DNA from: Streptomyces spectabilis
GTDB taxonomy: Bacteria; Actinomycetota; Actinomycetes; Streptomycetales; Streptomycetaceae
Assembly (NCBI RefSeq): GCF_008704795.1
Contig: NZ_CP023690.1
Coordinates: 2,242,501-2,306,500, forward strand
Length of the DNA stretch: 64,000 nucleotides
Direction: 5' to 3'
Every line of letters starts with the position of its first letter. Position 1 is the stretch's first letter. Positions 1 through 8,945 of this stretch are shown here, in pieces. The notes under the pieces were generated by a model that was not told the DNA's origin, did not search any database, and saw only the letters and a list, made by a program, of their open reading frames with translations. Both the position numbers and the translations under genes were made by a program.

Positions 1-1287
1 CTTGGCGAAGATGTCCTTGGCCGCCTCGGCGTCCGGGCGCTCGATCTTGATCTTCACATCGAGGCGTCCGGGGCGCAGGATGGCGGGGTCGATCATGTCC
101 TCGCGGTTGGAGGCGCCGATGACGATGACGTTCTCCAGGCCTTCCACGCCGTCGATCTCGGCGAGCAGCTGCGGGACGATGGTGTTCTCCACGTCCGAGC
201 TGACGCCGCTGCCGCGGGTGCGGAAGAGGGATTCCATCTCGTCGAAGAAGACGATGACGGGGGTGCCTTCGCTCGCCTTCTCGCGGGCTCGCTGGAAGAC
301 CAGGCGGATGTGGCGCTCGGTCTCGCCGACGTACTTGTTGAGGAGCTCGGGTCCCTTGATGTTGAGGAAGTAGCTCTTTCCGGTCGGCTGACCGGTGACC
401 TCTGCGACCTTCTTGGCAAGGGAGTTGGCGACGGCCTTGGCGATGAGCGTCTTGCCGCAGCCGGGAGGGCCGTAGAGCAGGACGCCCTTGGGGGGCCTGA
501 GTTCGTGCTCCTTGAAGAGGTCGGGGTAGAGGTAGGGGAGCTCGACGGCGTCGCGGATCATCTCGATCTGGCCGCCGAGGCCGCCGATCTTGTCGTAGCT
601 GATGTCCGGGACTTCTTCGAGGACCAGTTCCTCTACTTCGCTCTTCGGTACGACCTCGTAGACGTAGCCGGAGCGGGGTTCGAGCAGGAGGGCGTCTCCG
701 GGGCGGATGGTGACGTCCAGGAGCGGCTCGGCGAGCCTGACCACCCGCTCTTCGTCGGTGTGCCCGAGCACGAGGGCCCGTTCGCCGTCCTCGAGGATCT
801 CCTTGAGGGTGACGATGTCTCCGACGCGCTCGTATTCCATGGCCTCGACCACGTTGAGCGCTTCGTTGAGCATGACTTCCTGGCCGCGCCTGAGCTCGTC
901 GAGGTCGACGCTTGGGCTGACGTTCACGCGGAGTTTGCGACCGCCGGTGAAGATGTCGGCGGTGCCGTCCTCATTCGCCGTGAGGAAGACTCCGAAGCCT
1001 GCCGGGGGCTGTGCGAGCCGGTCGACTTCCTCCTTGAGGGCCACGATCTGGTCGCGGGCCTCGCGGAGCGTGTTCGCGAGCCGTTCGTTCTGTGCCGATA
1101 CGCCGGCCAGGTTGGTCTGCAGCTCGACGATCCGCTCTTCGAGAATCCTCGTGTGCCGCGGAGAGTCGGCGAGCTTGCGTCGCAGGACGGCGATTTCCTG
1201 CTCGAGATAGGCAACCTGACCGGCAGGGTCTTCAGACCCTCGCCCCGGCCGGATGCCGCGGTTGATGTCGTCGTCGTGGGCTGCCAC
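1..1287 (-). CDS. arc: Proteasome-associated AAA ATPase ARC/Mpa (3' end outside window)
   Basis: AAA+ ring ATPase that unfolds pupylated proteins for the 20S proteasome. The 429 visible residues show an N-terminal coiled coil (about residues 22-85), an interdomain OB region, and the AAA module with Walker A GPPGCGKT (Lys about 279) and Walker B-like [10 protein letters not shown]. The GTG start at 1287 was chosen because GGAGGTGAGG lies just upstream and the protein begins [11 protein letters not shown], like other actinobacterial ARC proteins. The C-terminal part, including the proteasome-docking tail, is cut off by the window edge. A divergent ferredoxin gene follows. Identification is firm; only completeness is unknown. 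Confidence 0.95.
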   Translation of the reverse strand, partial: MAAHDDDINRGIRPGRGSEDPAGQVAYLEQEIAVLRRKLADSPRHTRILEERIVELQTNLAGVSAQNERLANTLREARDQIVALKEEVDRLAQPPAGFGVFLTANEDGTADIFTGGRKLRVNVSPSVDLDELRRGQEVMLNEALNVVEAMEYERVGDIVTLKEILEDGERALVLGHTDEERVVRLAEPLLDVTIRPGDALLLEPRSGYVYEVVPKSEVEELVLEEVPDISYDKIGGLGGQIEMIRDAVELPYLYPDLFKEHELRPPKGVLLYGPPGCGKTLIAKAVANSLAKKVAEVTGQPTGKSYFLNIKGPELLNKYVGETERHIRLVFQRAREKASEGTPVIVFFDEMESLFRTRGSGVSSDVENTIVPQLLAEIDGVEGLENVIVIGASNREDMIDPAILRPGRLDVKIKIERPDAEAAKDIFAK

Positions 1288-1541
1288 GGTCCTCACCTCC
1301 TCCAAGGGGAGCTGGACGCTTCCTGACCCTACCTGGGTGGGTGCTGATTGAAACCCCTAGATCACAAAGACGGTGGGGGTGTGTCCGATCTTCACCCTTG
1401 CGCTCTCCCTCACGCCAGGGGAATACCCACCGAACAACATCGGAAAGCTGCCGGTTGTAGGGTCGAACTGTTCAACACCCGTCAGGGGTGGCCGGACTTG
1501 CTGCAAAGTCGGCCGGGTCTGGCGCAGTTTCGGCAGGAGAG

Positions 1542-1856
1542 ATGACCGTGGGGCAGGATGCTCGGACCGTGGGTGAGGGGCAGGACTCCCTCGAGGTCTG
1601 GATCGATCAGGATCTGTGTACGGGGGACGGGATCTGCGCCCAGTACGCGCCTGAGGTCTTCGAGCTGGACATTGACGGTCTGGCGTATGTGAAGGATGCG
1701 GACGACGAGCTGTTGCAGGCTCCTGGGGCGTCGACGCCGGTTCCGCTTCCGCTGTTGCGGGACGTGGTGGACTCGGCGAAGGAGTGCCCCGGGGACTGTA
1801 TTCACGTACGTCGGGTTTCGGACAAGGTCGAGGTCTATGGGCCCGACGCAGAGTGA
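1542..1856 (+). CDS. Small ferredoxin (3Fe-4S/4Fe-4S type)
   Basis: A 104-residue soluble ferredoxin. Cysteines are seen in DLCTGDGICAQYAPEVF and again in AKECPGDCIHV, a spacing typical of single-cluster actinobacterial ferredoxins; the first motif has only two cysteines (C-x5-C), which fits a 3Fe-4S or modified cluster. The ATG at 1542 is preceded by GGCAGGAGAG; the open frame extends upstream to 1488 but lacks a comparable ribosome binding site. It is divergent from arc, a common actinobacterial arrangement. Its redox partner is not evident in the window. Confidence 0.85.
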   Translation: MTVGQDARTVGEGQDSLEVWIDQDLCTGDGICAQYAPEVFELDIDGLAYVKDADDELLQAPGASTPVPLPLLRDVVDSAKECPGDCIHVRRVSDKVEVYGPDAE

Positions 1857-1986
1857 CCGAATAGCTTCGCTGTGTTAGCGACCACGTGTCACCTGGGCCC
1901 GTATCCGCCGTGTGAGGCGGATGCGGGCCCTCTTTGGTGTCGCCGGGTTTCGCCGGGCGGGACGGGTGGTGCCCGGGCCCGGGCCG

Positions 1987-2622
1987 TTACACGCTGCGCG
2001 CCTCGCCGCTTGTCGAGCGGGTGAACGCGCCGTTCTTCCATCGCCACTTGGTCGCGTCGCGCCGGTCGGGGCAGCAGCGGGGCACGTCGGGCGAGGAGTA
2101 GCCGAGGAGCGTGGCGGAGACGGTGGTGCCGCGCACGCGCAGGTCCTGGGCGGTGACGCGGTCCTTGGGGTCGACGAGGGTGGCCACGATGCGTGGGGTG
2201 CCCTGGCGGGACCGGGTGAGGACGTAGACGCCGTCGGGCGGGGTGCCGGAGCCGGCCCGGCAGTGGACGGCGGCGACCGCTTCGGGGCGGCCGTCGCCGT
2301 CGAGGTCGCCGGAGGCCTTCTGGGCCACGACGGGCTTGGCGGTGCCGCAGTTCAGCGGGTAGTCGATGGTCGCCGGGTCCGGTGCGGGGGCGGCGGCCTT
2401 GGATTCCGTTTCGGTGCGCGTCTGGGCGGCGGTGGCCGGGTCCGGCTGCAGGAAGGCGGAGGCCGCGACGACGGCGGCGAGGGCGGCCGCGGTGGCGACC
2501 CAGTGGATGGGGCGCGTGGCCCACGGCTGGTTCACCGCGTGAGCCAGTTCCGGGACGGCGGGGTGCTGCACGAGGAGTTTCTCCTGTGAGGGCTGTGCCG
2601 GTGGAGGTGGGATGGCCAGCAT
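1987..2622 (-). CDS. Single-pass membrane-anchored protein of unknown function
   Basis: 211 residues from the ATG at 2622, which has GAGG about ten bases upstream; an in-frame start at 2652 would add ten residues without a clear binding site. A proline-rich cytoplasmic leader is followed by one hydrophobic segment (WVATAAALAAVVAASAFL, about residues 40-57) and an exported domain. That domain contains GDLDGDGRPEAV, an FG-GAP/calcium-loop-like motif, and several cysteines that could form disulfides. Probably a surface-exposed anchored protein. I do not recognise a specific family, and no enzymatic motif is visible. Confidence 0.7.
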   Translation of the reverse strand: MLAIPPPPAQPSQEKLLVQHPAVPELAHAVNQPWATRPIHWVATAAALAAVVAASAFLQPDPATAAQTRTETESKAAAPAPDPATIDYPLNCGTAKPVVAQKASGDLDGDGRPEAVAAVHCRAGSGTPPDGVYVLTRSRQGTPRIVATLVDPKDRVTAQDLRVRGTTVSATLLGYSSPDVPRCCPDRRDATKWRWKNGAFTRSTSGEARSV

Positions 2623-2787
2623 CGTGTCACACCTCACAGGGGTGCGGAACACCGGGGTACGGCCTGGTGGCGGGGGCCCAACAGGACGGCGCCGCCGCCG
2701 AGTTCCCGTGCTACTTCGGGAACTCGGCGGCGGCGCCGGTGCGTTGGAGACGGCGGGTGTGGCCGCCGTGGTGCCGGGCCGTTCGCG

Positions 2788-3690
2788 TCAGCGGGGGTTG
2801 CCGCCGTCGGCGTTCGGGCCGGTGTAGTCGTCGCCGTAGGCGCCCTTGGCGGGGCGGCGGCGGCGCATGGGCGGCTCGACGCCGTCCGCGAGGCGGCGGG
2901 CGGTGAGCAGGAAGCCGGTGTGCCCGATCATGCGGTGGTCGGGGCGGACGGCCAGGCCCTCGATGTGCCAGTTGCGGATCATCGATTCCCACGCGGTCGG
3001 CTCGTTGAAGCCGCCGAGCTCGCGGATGGACTCGACGGTGCGGGCCAGCTGCGTGGTCGTGGCGACGTACGCGCACAGGATGCCGCCGGGGACGAGCGCC
3101 TTGGAGACGGCCTCCAGGCACTCCCAGGGGGCGAGCATGTCGAGGATGACGCGGTCGACCTCGGTGTCGGACAGGTTGTCCTGGAGGTCGCCGACGGTGA
3201 GCTGCCAGGCGGGGTGGGGGCCGCCGAAGTAGCGCTCCACGTTCTGCTGGGCGATCTCGGCGAAGTCCTCGCGGCGCTCGTAGGAGTGCAGCATGCCCTG
3301 GTCGCCGATGGCGCGCAGCAGGAAGGCGCTGAGCGAGCCCGAGCCCACACCGGCCTCGACGACGCGGGCGCCGGGGAAGATGTCGGCGAAGGCCAGGATC
3401 TGCCCCGCGTCCTTGGGGTAGACCACGGCGGCGCCGCGGGGCATGGACAGGACGTAGTCGGGGAGCAGGGGGCGCAGCGCGAGGTACGCGACGTTCCCCG
3501 TGGTGCGGACAACACTGCCCTCGGGCGCGCCGATCAGCTCGTCGTGCGGGAAGGAACCCTTGTGGGTGTGGAAATTCTTCCCGGCTTCGAGCGTGAACGT
3601 GTAGTGGCGTCCCTTGGGGTCGGTGAGCTGGACCTGGTCCCCGACCTTGAAGGGCCCGCGACGGCGGGCGGCACCGGTCGGTTCGGACAT
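2788..3690 (-). CDS. trmI: tRNA (adenine-58-N1) methyltransferase TrmI
   Basis: SAM-dependent class I methyltransferase that forms m1A58 in the T-loop of tRNA. The 300-residue protein has the TrmI N-terminal barrel-like domain (KVGDQVQLTDPKGRHYTF) and a Rossmann core with SAM motif VVEAGVGSGSLSAF. Length and domain order match actinobacterial TrmI. The ATG at 3690 is the natural start. It lies next to the ARC proteasome region, as in other actinobacteria, and is followed on the same strand (upstream side) by the M50 protease gene with a 56-bp gap. The C-terminal tail beyond the methyltransferase fold is basic and probably disordered. Confidence 0.93.
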   Translation of the reverse strand: MSEPTGAARRRGPFKVGDQVQLTDPKGRHYTFTLEAGKNFHTHKGSFPHDELIGAPEGSVVRTTGNVAYLALRPLLPDYVLSMPRGAAVVYPKDAGQILAFADIFPGARVVEAGVGSGSLSAFLLRAIGDQGMLHSYERREDFAEIAQQNVERYFGGPHPAWQLTVGDLQDNLSDTEVDRVILDMLAPWECLEAVSKALVPGGILCAYVATTTQLARTVESIRELGGFNEPTAWESMIRNWHIEGLAVRPDHRMIGHTGFLLTARRLADGVEPPMRRRRPAKGAYGDDYTGPNADGGNPR

Positions 3691-3746
3691 GTGACCAGCC
3701 TACCGGCCGTGGCGAGTGCCGCCGACCACCGGCGGGGCGTGGTGTC

Positions 3747-5507
3747 TCAGGTCGGCCGGGCCATGGCCTTGACGAAGGCGCGCTCGACGTCGGCCGCGGA
3801 CAGGACGCCGTAGATCTCGCCGGAGGGCTCGACGACGAGGTACTCGGTGGCGGGGGTGGCGCGGAGGCGGTCGAGGAGTTCCTCGCCCGCGAGGTCGGCG
3901 GGTACGCGCATGCCTTCGGTGATGTCCTGGGCGAGGCCGCTGACGGTGACCCAGGGGCGGCGGTGCTCGGGCACGCCGACGATGGCGGCCTCGCGGACGA
4001 CGGCGAGCGGGTCGCCGTCGGTGTCGACGACGACGAGGGCGCGGGCCCCGGCGGCGTTGGCGCGGCGCAGTGCCTCGGACAGCGGGGTGTCGGTCTCGAC
4101 GGGGACGGCCCGGCGGGTCAGTGCGCGGGCGCGCAGCTCGGGGAGGTGCTCGCGGAGGCGGGCCATGCGCAGGCTGTTGCCCGCGCCGGTCCAGATGATG
4201 GCGGCGAGGATCGCGGCGAGCAGGGCGTCGGTGACAGTGTCCATGCCGCCGAGGTCCTGGGCGTCGCCGCCGAGCGCGCCGGACTGGTTGAGGACGGGCA
4301 GGCCGACGAGGACGGAGATGGCGAGGGCGCGGCCGACCCAGGCGGCGGCGACGGTGCCGCTCATCGGCCTGCCGGTGATCTTCCAGACGACGGCCCTGAG
4401 CATGCGGCCGCCGTCCAGGGGCAGGCCGGGCAGCAGGTTGAAGACGGCGACGATGAGGTTGGAGATCATCAGGCCGGCGAGCAGGACGCCGGGCACGGTG
4501 TCGGGTTCGACGGCGCGCATGGCGACGTAGAAGACGCCCGCGAGGACGAGGGAGAGCAGGGGGCCGACGAAGGCGAGGACGAACTCGCGGCCGGGGGTCT
4601 CGGACTCCTTCTCGATCTCGCTGACGCCGCCGAAGAACTGGAGCTGGATGCGGCGCACCGGCAGCTTGAAGCGGAGGGCGGCGACGGTGTGGGCGAGTTC
4701 GTGCACGAGCACGGAGGCGTAGAAGGCGACGGCGAAGAACAGCGAGACCAGGTAGCGGGCGCCGCCGAGCTCGGGCAGGACGCGGTCGAGCTGGTCGCCG
4801 AAGACCCAGGTGATGAGGGCGGCGACGAGGAACCAGCTGGGTGCCACGTACACGGGCACGCCGAAGGGGCGGCCCATGAGGAGGCCGCCGCCGGGGTTCT
4901 TGGGCTGTTCCTTGGCCGGGTCGGCGCCGGTGCGGCCGGAGCTCGCTGCGGGGCGCGGCTTGGAGGTGTCCACGCGGGGGCGGTCCTCGGTCCGCACGGG
5001 CTCCGGGGCGGTCGCCGTCCGGGGCTCGGGCGGGGCCGCTCCAGGGGGTGCGGGGTCGGGCTCTCGGCTGTGCGCCGGTTCCGGGGCGGCAGTCGCAGCT
5101 TCCGGGGCGGGCGCCGCCCCTGGCTCGGAAGGAGTCGTCACGGCCTCGGGGGCGGCGGGCTCGTAGGCCTCGGGCTCGGAGCCCTGCGCCGGTTCCGGGG
5201 CGGGGGGCGCGGGCTTCGCGGGCTGCGGGGGCGTCGGCTTCGCGGGGTCCGTGAGGTCCGTGGGTGTGCGGTCCGTCGGGGGTTCCGTGGGTGTGCCGTC
5301 CGTCGAGGGACTTGAGGGTCCGTCGTTGGTGTGCGCGGGCTCCGGAGCCCTGGCGTCCGGCGTGCGTTCCGGGGGTCCGGCCGTGGGGCCCGGTGTCGGC
5401 TCGGGGCCGGGACCGTCCGCTTCCGGGCGTGCCGGATGGGCGCCCGCCGGATCGCGCTCGGGCGTGCTGTCGGACTGCGGCCTGCCGCTCCCGCCGCTTT
5501 CGTCCAC
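3747..5507 (-). CDS. Site-2 protease (M50) with C-terminal CBS domains
   Basis: Membrane-embedded zinc protease of the S2P/Rip3-like family. Metal-binding motif HELAH lies in a transmembrane helix and the second motif NLLPGLPLDGGR supplies the third ligand. Several hydrophobic helices surround them, and the last about 130 residues look like a tandem CBS pair. The first about 190 residues are an extreme Pro/Glu/Ala-rich, probably disordered extension. The start GTG at 5507 has GAGGGGAC upstream; a much later start just before the KNPGGGLLMGRPFG segment cannot be excluded. Likely role: regulated intramembrane proteolysis of an anti-sigma factor or similar substrate, not identifiable here. 586 residues. 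Confidence 0.88.
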   Translation of the reverse strand: MDESGGSGRPQSDSTPERDPAGAHPARPEADGPGPEPTPGPTAGPPERTPDARAPEPAHTNDGPSSPSTDGTPTEPPTDRTPTDLTDPAKPTPPQPAKPAPPAPEPAQGSEPEAYEPAAPEAVTTPSEPGAAPAPEAATAAPEPAHSREPDPAPPGAAPPEPRTATAPEPVRTEDRPRVDTSKPRPAASSGRTGADPAKEQPKNPGGGLLMGRPFGVPVYVAPSWFLVAALITWVFGDQLDRVLPELGGARYLVSLFFAVAFYASVLVHELAHTVAALRFKLPVRRIQLQFFGGVSEIEKESETPGREFVLAFVGPLLSLVLAGVFYVAMRAVEPDTVPGVLLAGLMISNLIVAVFNLLPGLPLDGGRMLRAVVWKITGRPMSGTVAAAWVGRALAISVLVGLPVLNQSGALGGDAQDLGGMDTVTDALLAAILAAIIWTGAGNSLRMARLREHLPELRARALTRRAVPVETDTPLSEALRRANAAGARALVVVDTDGDPLAVVREAAIVGVPEHRRPWVTVSGLAQDITEGMRVPADLAGEELLDRLRATPATEYLVVEPSGEIYGVLSAADVERAFVKAMARPT

Positions 5508-5638
5508 GGTGTCCCCTCGTTCGAAGCGTCCCCCGCTCCTGCCGTGGGCGCGGGTACACGCTCGATCATGCAGGGCGAGAGGGTCTGTCGTCGATGGTAT
5601 GCGGCCGTTGTCAGTGGTGGGTCGTAGGGTCTGTCGTC

Positions 5639-6529
5639 ATGGAGACCAGGACCGACGCCGCGGTGGCGTCCGTGACGGCCGCGCGCCCGAATTCGCTGTC
5701 GCCCTCGCGCGCCAGCGACTTCATGCAGTGTCCGCTGCTGTATCGCTTCCGGGTGATCGACAAGCTGCCGGAGAAGCCGAGCGAGGCGGCCACGCGCGGC
5801 ACCCTGGTGCACGCGGTCCTGGAGCGGCTCTTCGACGCGCCCGCGGCGGAGCGGACCGCGCCGCGCGCCAAGGCCCTGGTGCCGGGGCAGTGGGACCGGC
5901 TGCGGGAGGCGAAGCCGGAGCTGGCCGAGCTGTTCGCGGACGACGCGGAGGGCGAGCGGCTGACGCGCTGGCTGGCGGACGCGGAGCGGCTTGTCGAGCG
6001 GTGGTTCACCCTTGAGGACCCGACGCGCCTGGAGCCCGCCGAGCGGGAGCTGTTCGTGCAGGCCGAGCTGGAGTCCGGTCTGAAGCTGCGCGGGATCATC
6101 GACCGGGTGGACGTCGCGCCCACGGGCGAGGTCCGGATCGTGGACTACAAGACGGGCAAGGCGCCCCGCCCGGAGTACGCGGAGGGCGCGCTGTTCCAGA
6201 TGAAGTTCTACGCCCTGATGGTGTGGCGGCTGAAGGGCGTGCTGCCGCGCCGCCTCCAGCTGGTGTATCTGGGCAGCGGCGATGTGATCACGTATGACCC
6301 GGTGCCGGCGGATCTGGAGCGGGTGGAGCGCAAGCTGCTCGCGCTGTGGGAGGCGATCGTCGCCGCGACCGAGTCGGGTGACTGGCGGCCGCGGCCGACG
6401 AAGCTGTGCGGCTGGTGCGACCACAGGGCCGTCTGTCCGGAATTCGGCGGCGCTCCCCCGCCGTATCCGCTTGCGGTGAGGCCGCCGGAGTCGGGCGGCG
6501 ACGAGCAGGGCAGAATGGGCCCGGGCTAG
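5639..6529 (+). CDS. RecB-family PD-(D/E)XK nuclease with Fe-S cysteines
   Basis: A 296-residue stand-alone RecB-like exonuclease domain. The nuclease core shows IIDRVDV and VDYKTGKAP, the D-x-K of the PD-(D/E)XK fold. Four cysteines, one near the N terminus (FMQCPLLYRF) and three at the C terminus (CGWCDHRAVCPEF), match the AddB/Cas4-type 4Fe-4S arrangement that staples the domain. The start ATG at 5639 sits right after a short divergent promoter gap shared with the M50 protease gene. It is conserved beside TrmI and ARC in streptomycetes. A DNA-repair or end-processing role is inferred from family only. Confidence 0.88.
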   Translation: METRTDAAVASVTAARPNSLSPSRASDFMQCPLLYRFRVIDKLPEKPSEAATRGTLVHAVLERLFDAPAAERTAPRAKALVPGQWDRLREAKPELAELFADDAEGERLTRWLADAERLVERWFTLEDPTRLEPAERELFVQAELESGLKLRGIIDRVDVAPTGEVRIVDYKTGKAPRPEYAEGALFQMKFYALMVWRLKGVLPRRLQLVYLGSGDVITYDPVPADLERVERKLLALWEAIVAATESGDWRPRPTKLCGWCDHRAVCPEFGGAPPPYPLAVRPPESGGDEQGRMGPG

Positions 6530-6544
6530 GCGAAGGAGAGTTAC

Positions 6545-7216
6545 GTGGCCATCCGCGTCCTACTGGTCGACGACCAGCCGCTGTTGCGCACGGGTTTCCG
6601 GATGATCCTGGAGGCCGAGCAGGACATCGCGGTCGTCGGCGAGGCCGGAGACGGCCTGCAGGCTCTGGATCAGGTGCGGGCCCTGCAGCCCGACGTGGTC
6701 CTCATGGACATCCGCATGCCGCGGATGGACGGGGTGGAGGCCACCCGGCAGATCACCGGGCCCGGCCGGGACGGCCCGGCGAAGGTGCTGGTCCTGACGA
6801 CGTTCGACCTCGACGAGTACGTGGTGGAGGCGCTGCGCGCGGGCGCGAGCGGCTTCCTCCTGAAGGACGCTCCGGCGAACGAGCTGGTGCAGGCCATCCG
6901 GGTGGTGGCGGCCGGTGAGGCCATGCTGGCGCCGAGCATCACGCGGCGGCTGCTCGACAAGTACGCGGGGCATCTGCCGTCCGGCGACGAGCCGGTGCCG
7001 GACACGCTGCACACGCTGACCGAGCGGGAGGTGGAGGTCCTCAAGCTGGTGGCTCGGGGGCTTTCCAACGCGGAGATCGCCGCGGATCTGTTCGTGAGCG
7101 AGACGACGGTGAAGACGCATGTGGGGCATGTGCTGACGAAGCTGGGTCTTCGGGACCGGGTGCAGGCCGCGGTGTACGCGTACGAGAGCGGTCTGGTGCG
7201 GCCCGGGGCGCAGTAG
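6545..7216 (+). CDS. NarL/FixJ-family response regulator (orphan)
   Basis: 223 residues: an N-terminal receiver domain with the phospho-acceptor Asp in PDVVLMDIRMP, conserved Thr/Lys in VLTTF and LLKDAP, and a C-terminal LuxR helix-turn-helix (LTEREVEVLKLVARGLSNAEIA). The GTG start at 6545 has GGAGAG eight bases upstream and lies 15 bp after the RecB-like gene, so the two may be cotranscribed. No histidine kinase is in the neighbourhood, so its partner must be elsewhere or it is an atypical orphan. A very strong hairpin terminator follows. Confidence 0.92.
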   Translation: MAIRVLLVDDQPLLRTGFRMILEAEQDIAVVGEAGDGLQALDQVRALQPDVVLMDIRMPRMDGVEATRQITGPGRDGPAKVLVLTTFDLDEYVVEALRAGASGFLLKDAPANELVQAIRVVAAGEAMLAPSITRRLLDKYAGHLPSGDEPVPDTLHTLTEREVEVLKLVARGLSNAEIAADLFVSETTVKTHVGHVLTKLGLRDRVQAAVYAYESGLVRPGAQ

Positions 7217-7260
7217 CGCGGCGGGCCGGTGGTGGGCGTGCCCACACGGCCGGGACGTAG

Positions 7261-7303
7261 CGACGCGGGCCCCGCTTCCCCGAGGGAAGCGGGGCCCGCG
7301 TCG
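7261..7303. terminator. Perfect 20-bp hairpin between convergent genes
   Basis: Left arm 7261-7280 and right arm 7284-7303 are perfect complements with a 3-nt loop, and a TTTC follows on the plus strand. It separates the response regulator from the convergent binding-protein gene and can serve both directions. Confidence 0.85.
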
Positions 7304-7324
7304 TTTCTGCTGGGCCTCGCTCGG

Positions 7325-8902
7325 TCAGTCCTTGCTCAGTTCCCAGAAGCGGAACACGGTCGAGGCGTCCAGGCAGGACTCCACGCCGTAGACGTTCTCG
7401 CGCACGACCGCGTACTGCTTGGCCTGCCACACCGGGAGGAGGGGGACTTCGGCGGCGACGATGTCCTGGAGCCGGCCGTAGTCCTTGTCGGTGGAGGTGC
7501 GGTCGCTCTGCGCGGCCGTGTTCGGGATGATCTTGCCGGTGATCGTGTCGTTCTCGTAGCGGTTCGACAGGACGTTGCCCTTGCCGAAGAACGGCTGCGT
7601 GAAGTTGTCCGGGTCCGGGTAGTCCGGCACCCAGCCCTTGACGTACACGCCGTACTTGCCGGCCTTGATGTCCTTCTCGTACTGCTCGAACTCGACGGAC
7701 TTCACGTCCGCCTCGAACAAACCGCTGGCGTTGAGCTGCTTGGCTATGGCGCGCAGCTCCTGGTCGGTGGCCGGGCCGTAGCGGGACGGGGTGGACCACA
7801 GGGTGAGCCGGGCCTTGCCGTCGTAGCCGGCCTGGCGCAGGGCGGCGGCGGCCTTGTCGCGCTGCGGGCGGGCGCCGTAGGTGTCGAAGAAGGCGGTGTT
7901 GTGGCTGCCGATGCCGGCCGGGACGATCGAGTACAGCGGCGTGGCCGTGCCCTGGTACACCTGGTCGACGAGCGCCTCGCGGTCGATCAGATAGGCGAGG
8001 GCCTTGCGCACGCCGGGCTTGCCGACGACCGGGTCCTTCACGTTGAAGACCAGGTGCTGGACCTCGGCGCTGGTGCCCTCGACGACTTCGAGCTTGCGGT
8101 CGGTGTCCTGCTGGATGTCGGAGATGTCTGCGGCGGCGAGGCCTCGGTAGGCGACGTCGATCTTCTCGTCGGTGATCGCCTGCTTGAGGGCCTTGCGGTC
8201 GCTGTGGAAGAAGCGGAGGGTGACGCCCTCGTTCTTCGGCTTGGCGGAGCCGTGGTAGCCGTCGTTGACGGCGAAGACGGCCTCGTCCTTGCTGAAGGAG
8301 TCGAGCTTGTAGGGGCCGGAGCCCACGGCCTCGCCGTCGGTGCGGAGCTTGTCCGCCGGGTATGCGCGGTGGTCGACGATGGAGCCGGCGCCGGAGGCGA
8401 TCTTGCTGGGGAAGGTCGCGTCGGGGACCTTCAGCTTGAAGACGACCGTCTTGGCGTTCGGCGTCCGGACGCTGTCGAGCATGGGGAACATCAGCGCCGG
8501 GCCCTTGCCGTCGTTGATCTTCATCATGCGGTCGAAGGAGAACTTGACGTCCTTCGAGGTGAGCGCGTTGCCGTTGCTGAACTTCAGGCCCTCGCGCAGC
8601 GTGCAGGAGTAGACCTTGGTGGTCCCGTCGGTGAAGCCGCACTTCTTGGCGGCCTCGGGCTCCGGTTCGGTGGCGCCCTTGGGGAAGCTCATGAGCGACT
8701 GGAAGACGTTGTTGAACAGCAGCCAGGAGCCCGGGTCGTAACCGGAGGCCGGGTCGGTGGCGAGGACGTCGTCGGACATGCCGACGACCACGGAGTCGCT
8801 GTCGTCGGCCGACCCGGAGGACTCGGAGCCACAGCCGGTCAGCAGGGCGGCGGCCAGGCCGGAGGAGAGGGGCAGGGCCAGCCACGGGTTACGGATTTTC
8901 AC
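7325..8902 (-). CDS. Family 5 extracellular solute-binding lipoprotein (copy 1)
   Basis: 525-residue peptide/nickel-type ABC transporter binding protein. The N terminus has a lipoprotein signal with lipobox LLTGCG, so the mature protein should be tethered outside the membrane. The body has family 5 hallmarks such as the ALTSKDVKFSFDRM segment and a C-terminal PDYPDPDNF motif. The GTG at 8902 gives a normal signal peptide; a longer frame exists but adds no recognisable leader. It lies 43 bp from a clear paralog (8946-10553) on the same strand. No permease or ATPase genes are adjacent, so it must work with components encoded elsewhere. Substrate unknown. Confidence 0.88.
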   Translation of the reverse strand: MKIRNPWLALPLSSGLAAALLTGCGSESSGSADDSDSVVVGMSDDVLATDPASGYDPGSWLLFNNVFQSLMSFPKGATEPEPEAAKKCGFTDGTTKVYSCTLREGLKFSNGNALTSKDVKFSFDRMMKINDGKGPALMFPMLDSVRTPNAKTVVFKLKVPDATFPSKIASGAGSIVDHRAYPADKLRTDGEAVGSGPYKLDSFSKDEAVFAVNDGYHGSAKPKNEGVTLRFFHSDRKALKQAITDEKIDVAYRGLAAADISDIQQDTDRKLEVVEGTSAEVQHLVFNVKDPVVGKPGVRKALAYLIDREALVDQVYQGTATPLYSIVPAGIGSHNTAFFDTYGARPQRDKAAAALRQAGYDGKARLTLWSTPSRYGPATDQELRAIAKQLNASGLFEADVKSVEFEQYEKDIKAGKYGVYVKGWVPDYPDPDNFTQPFFGKGNVLSNRYENDTITGKIIPNTAAQSDRTSTDKDYGRLQDIVAAEVPLLPVWQAKQYAVVRENVYGVESCLDASTVFRFWELSKD

Positions 8903-8945
8903 TTGCGTGCCTTGTCGTTGTTTCTGTCGGCGGGTGTGGCGTCGG

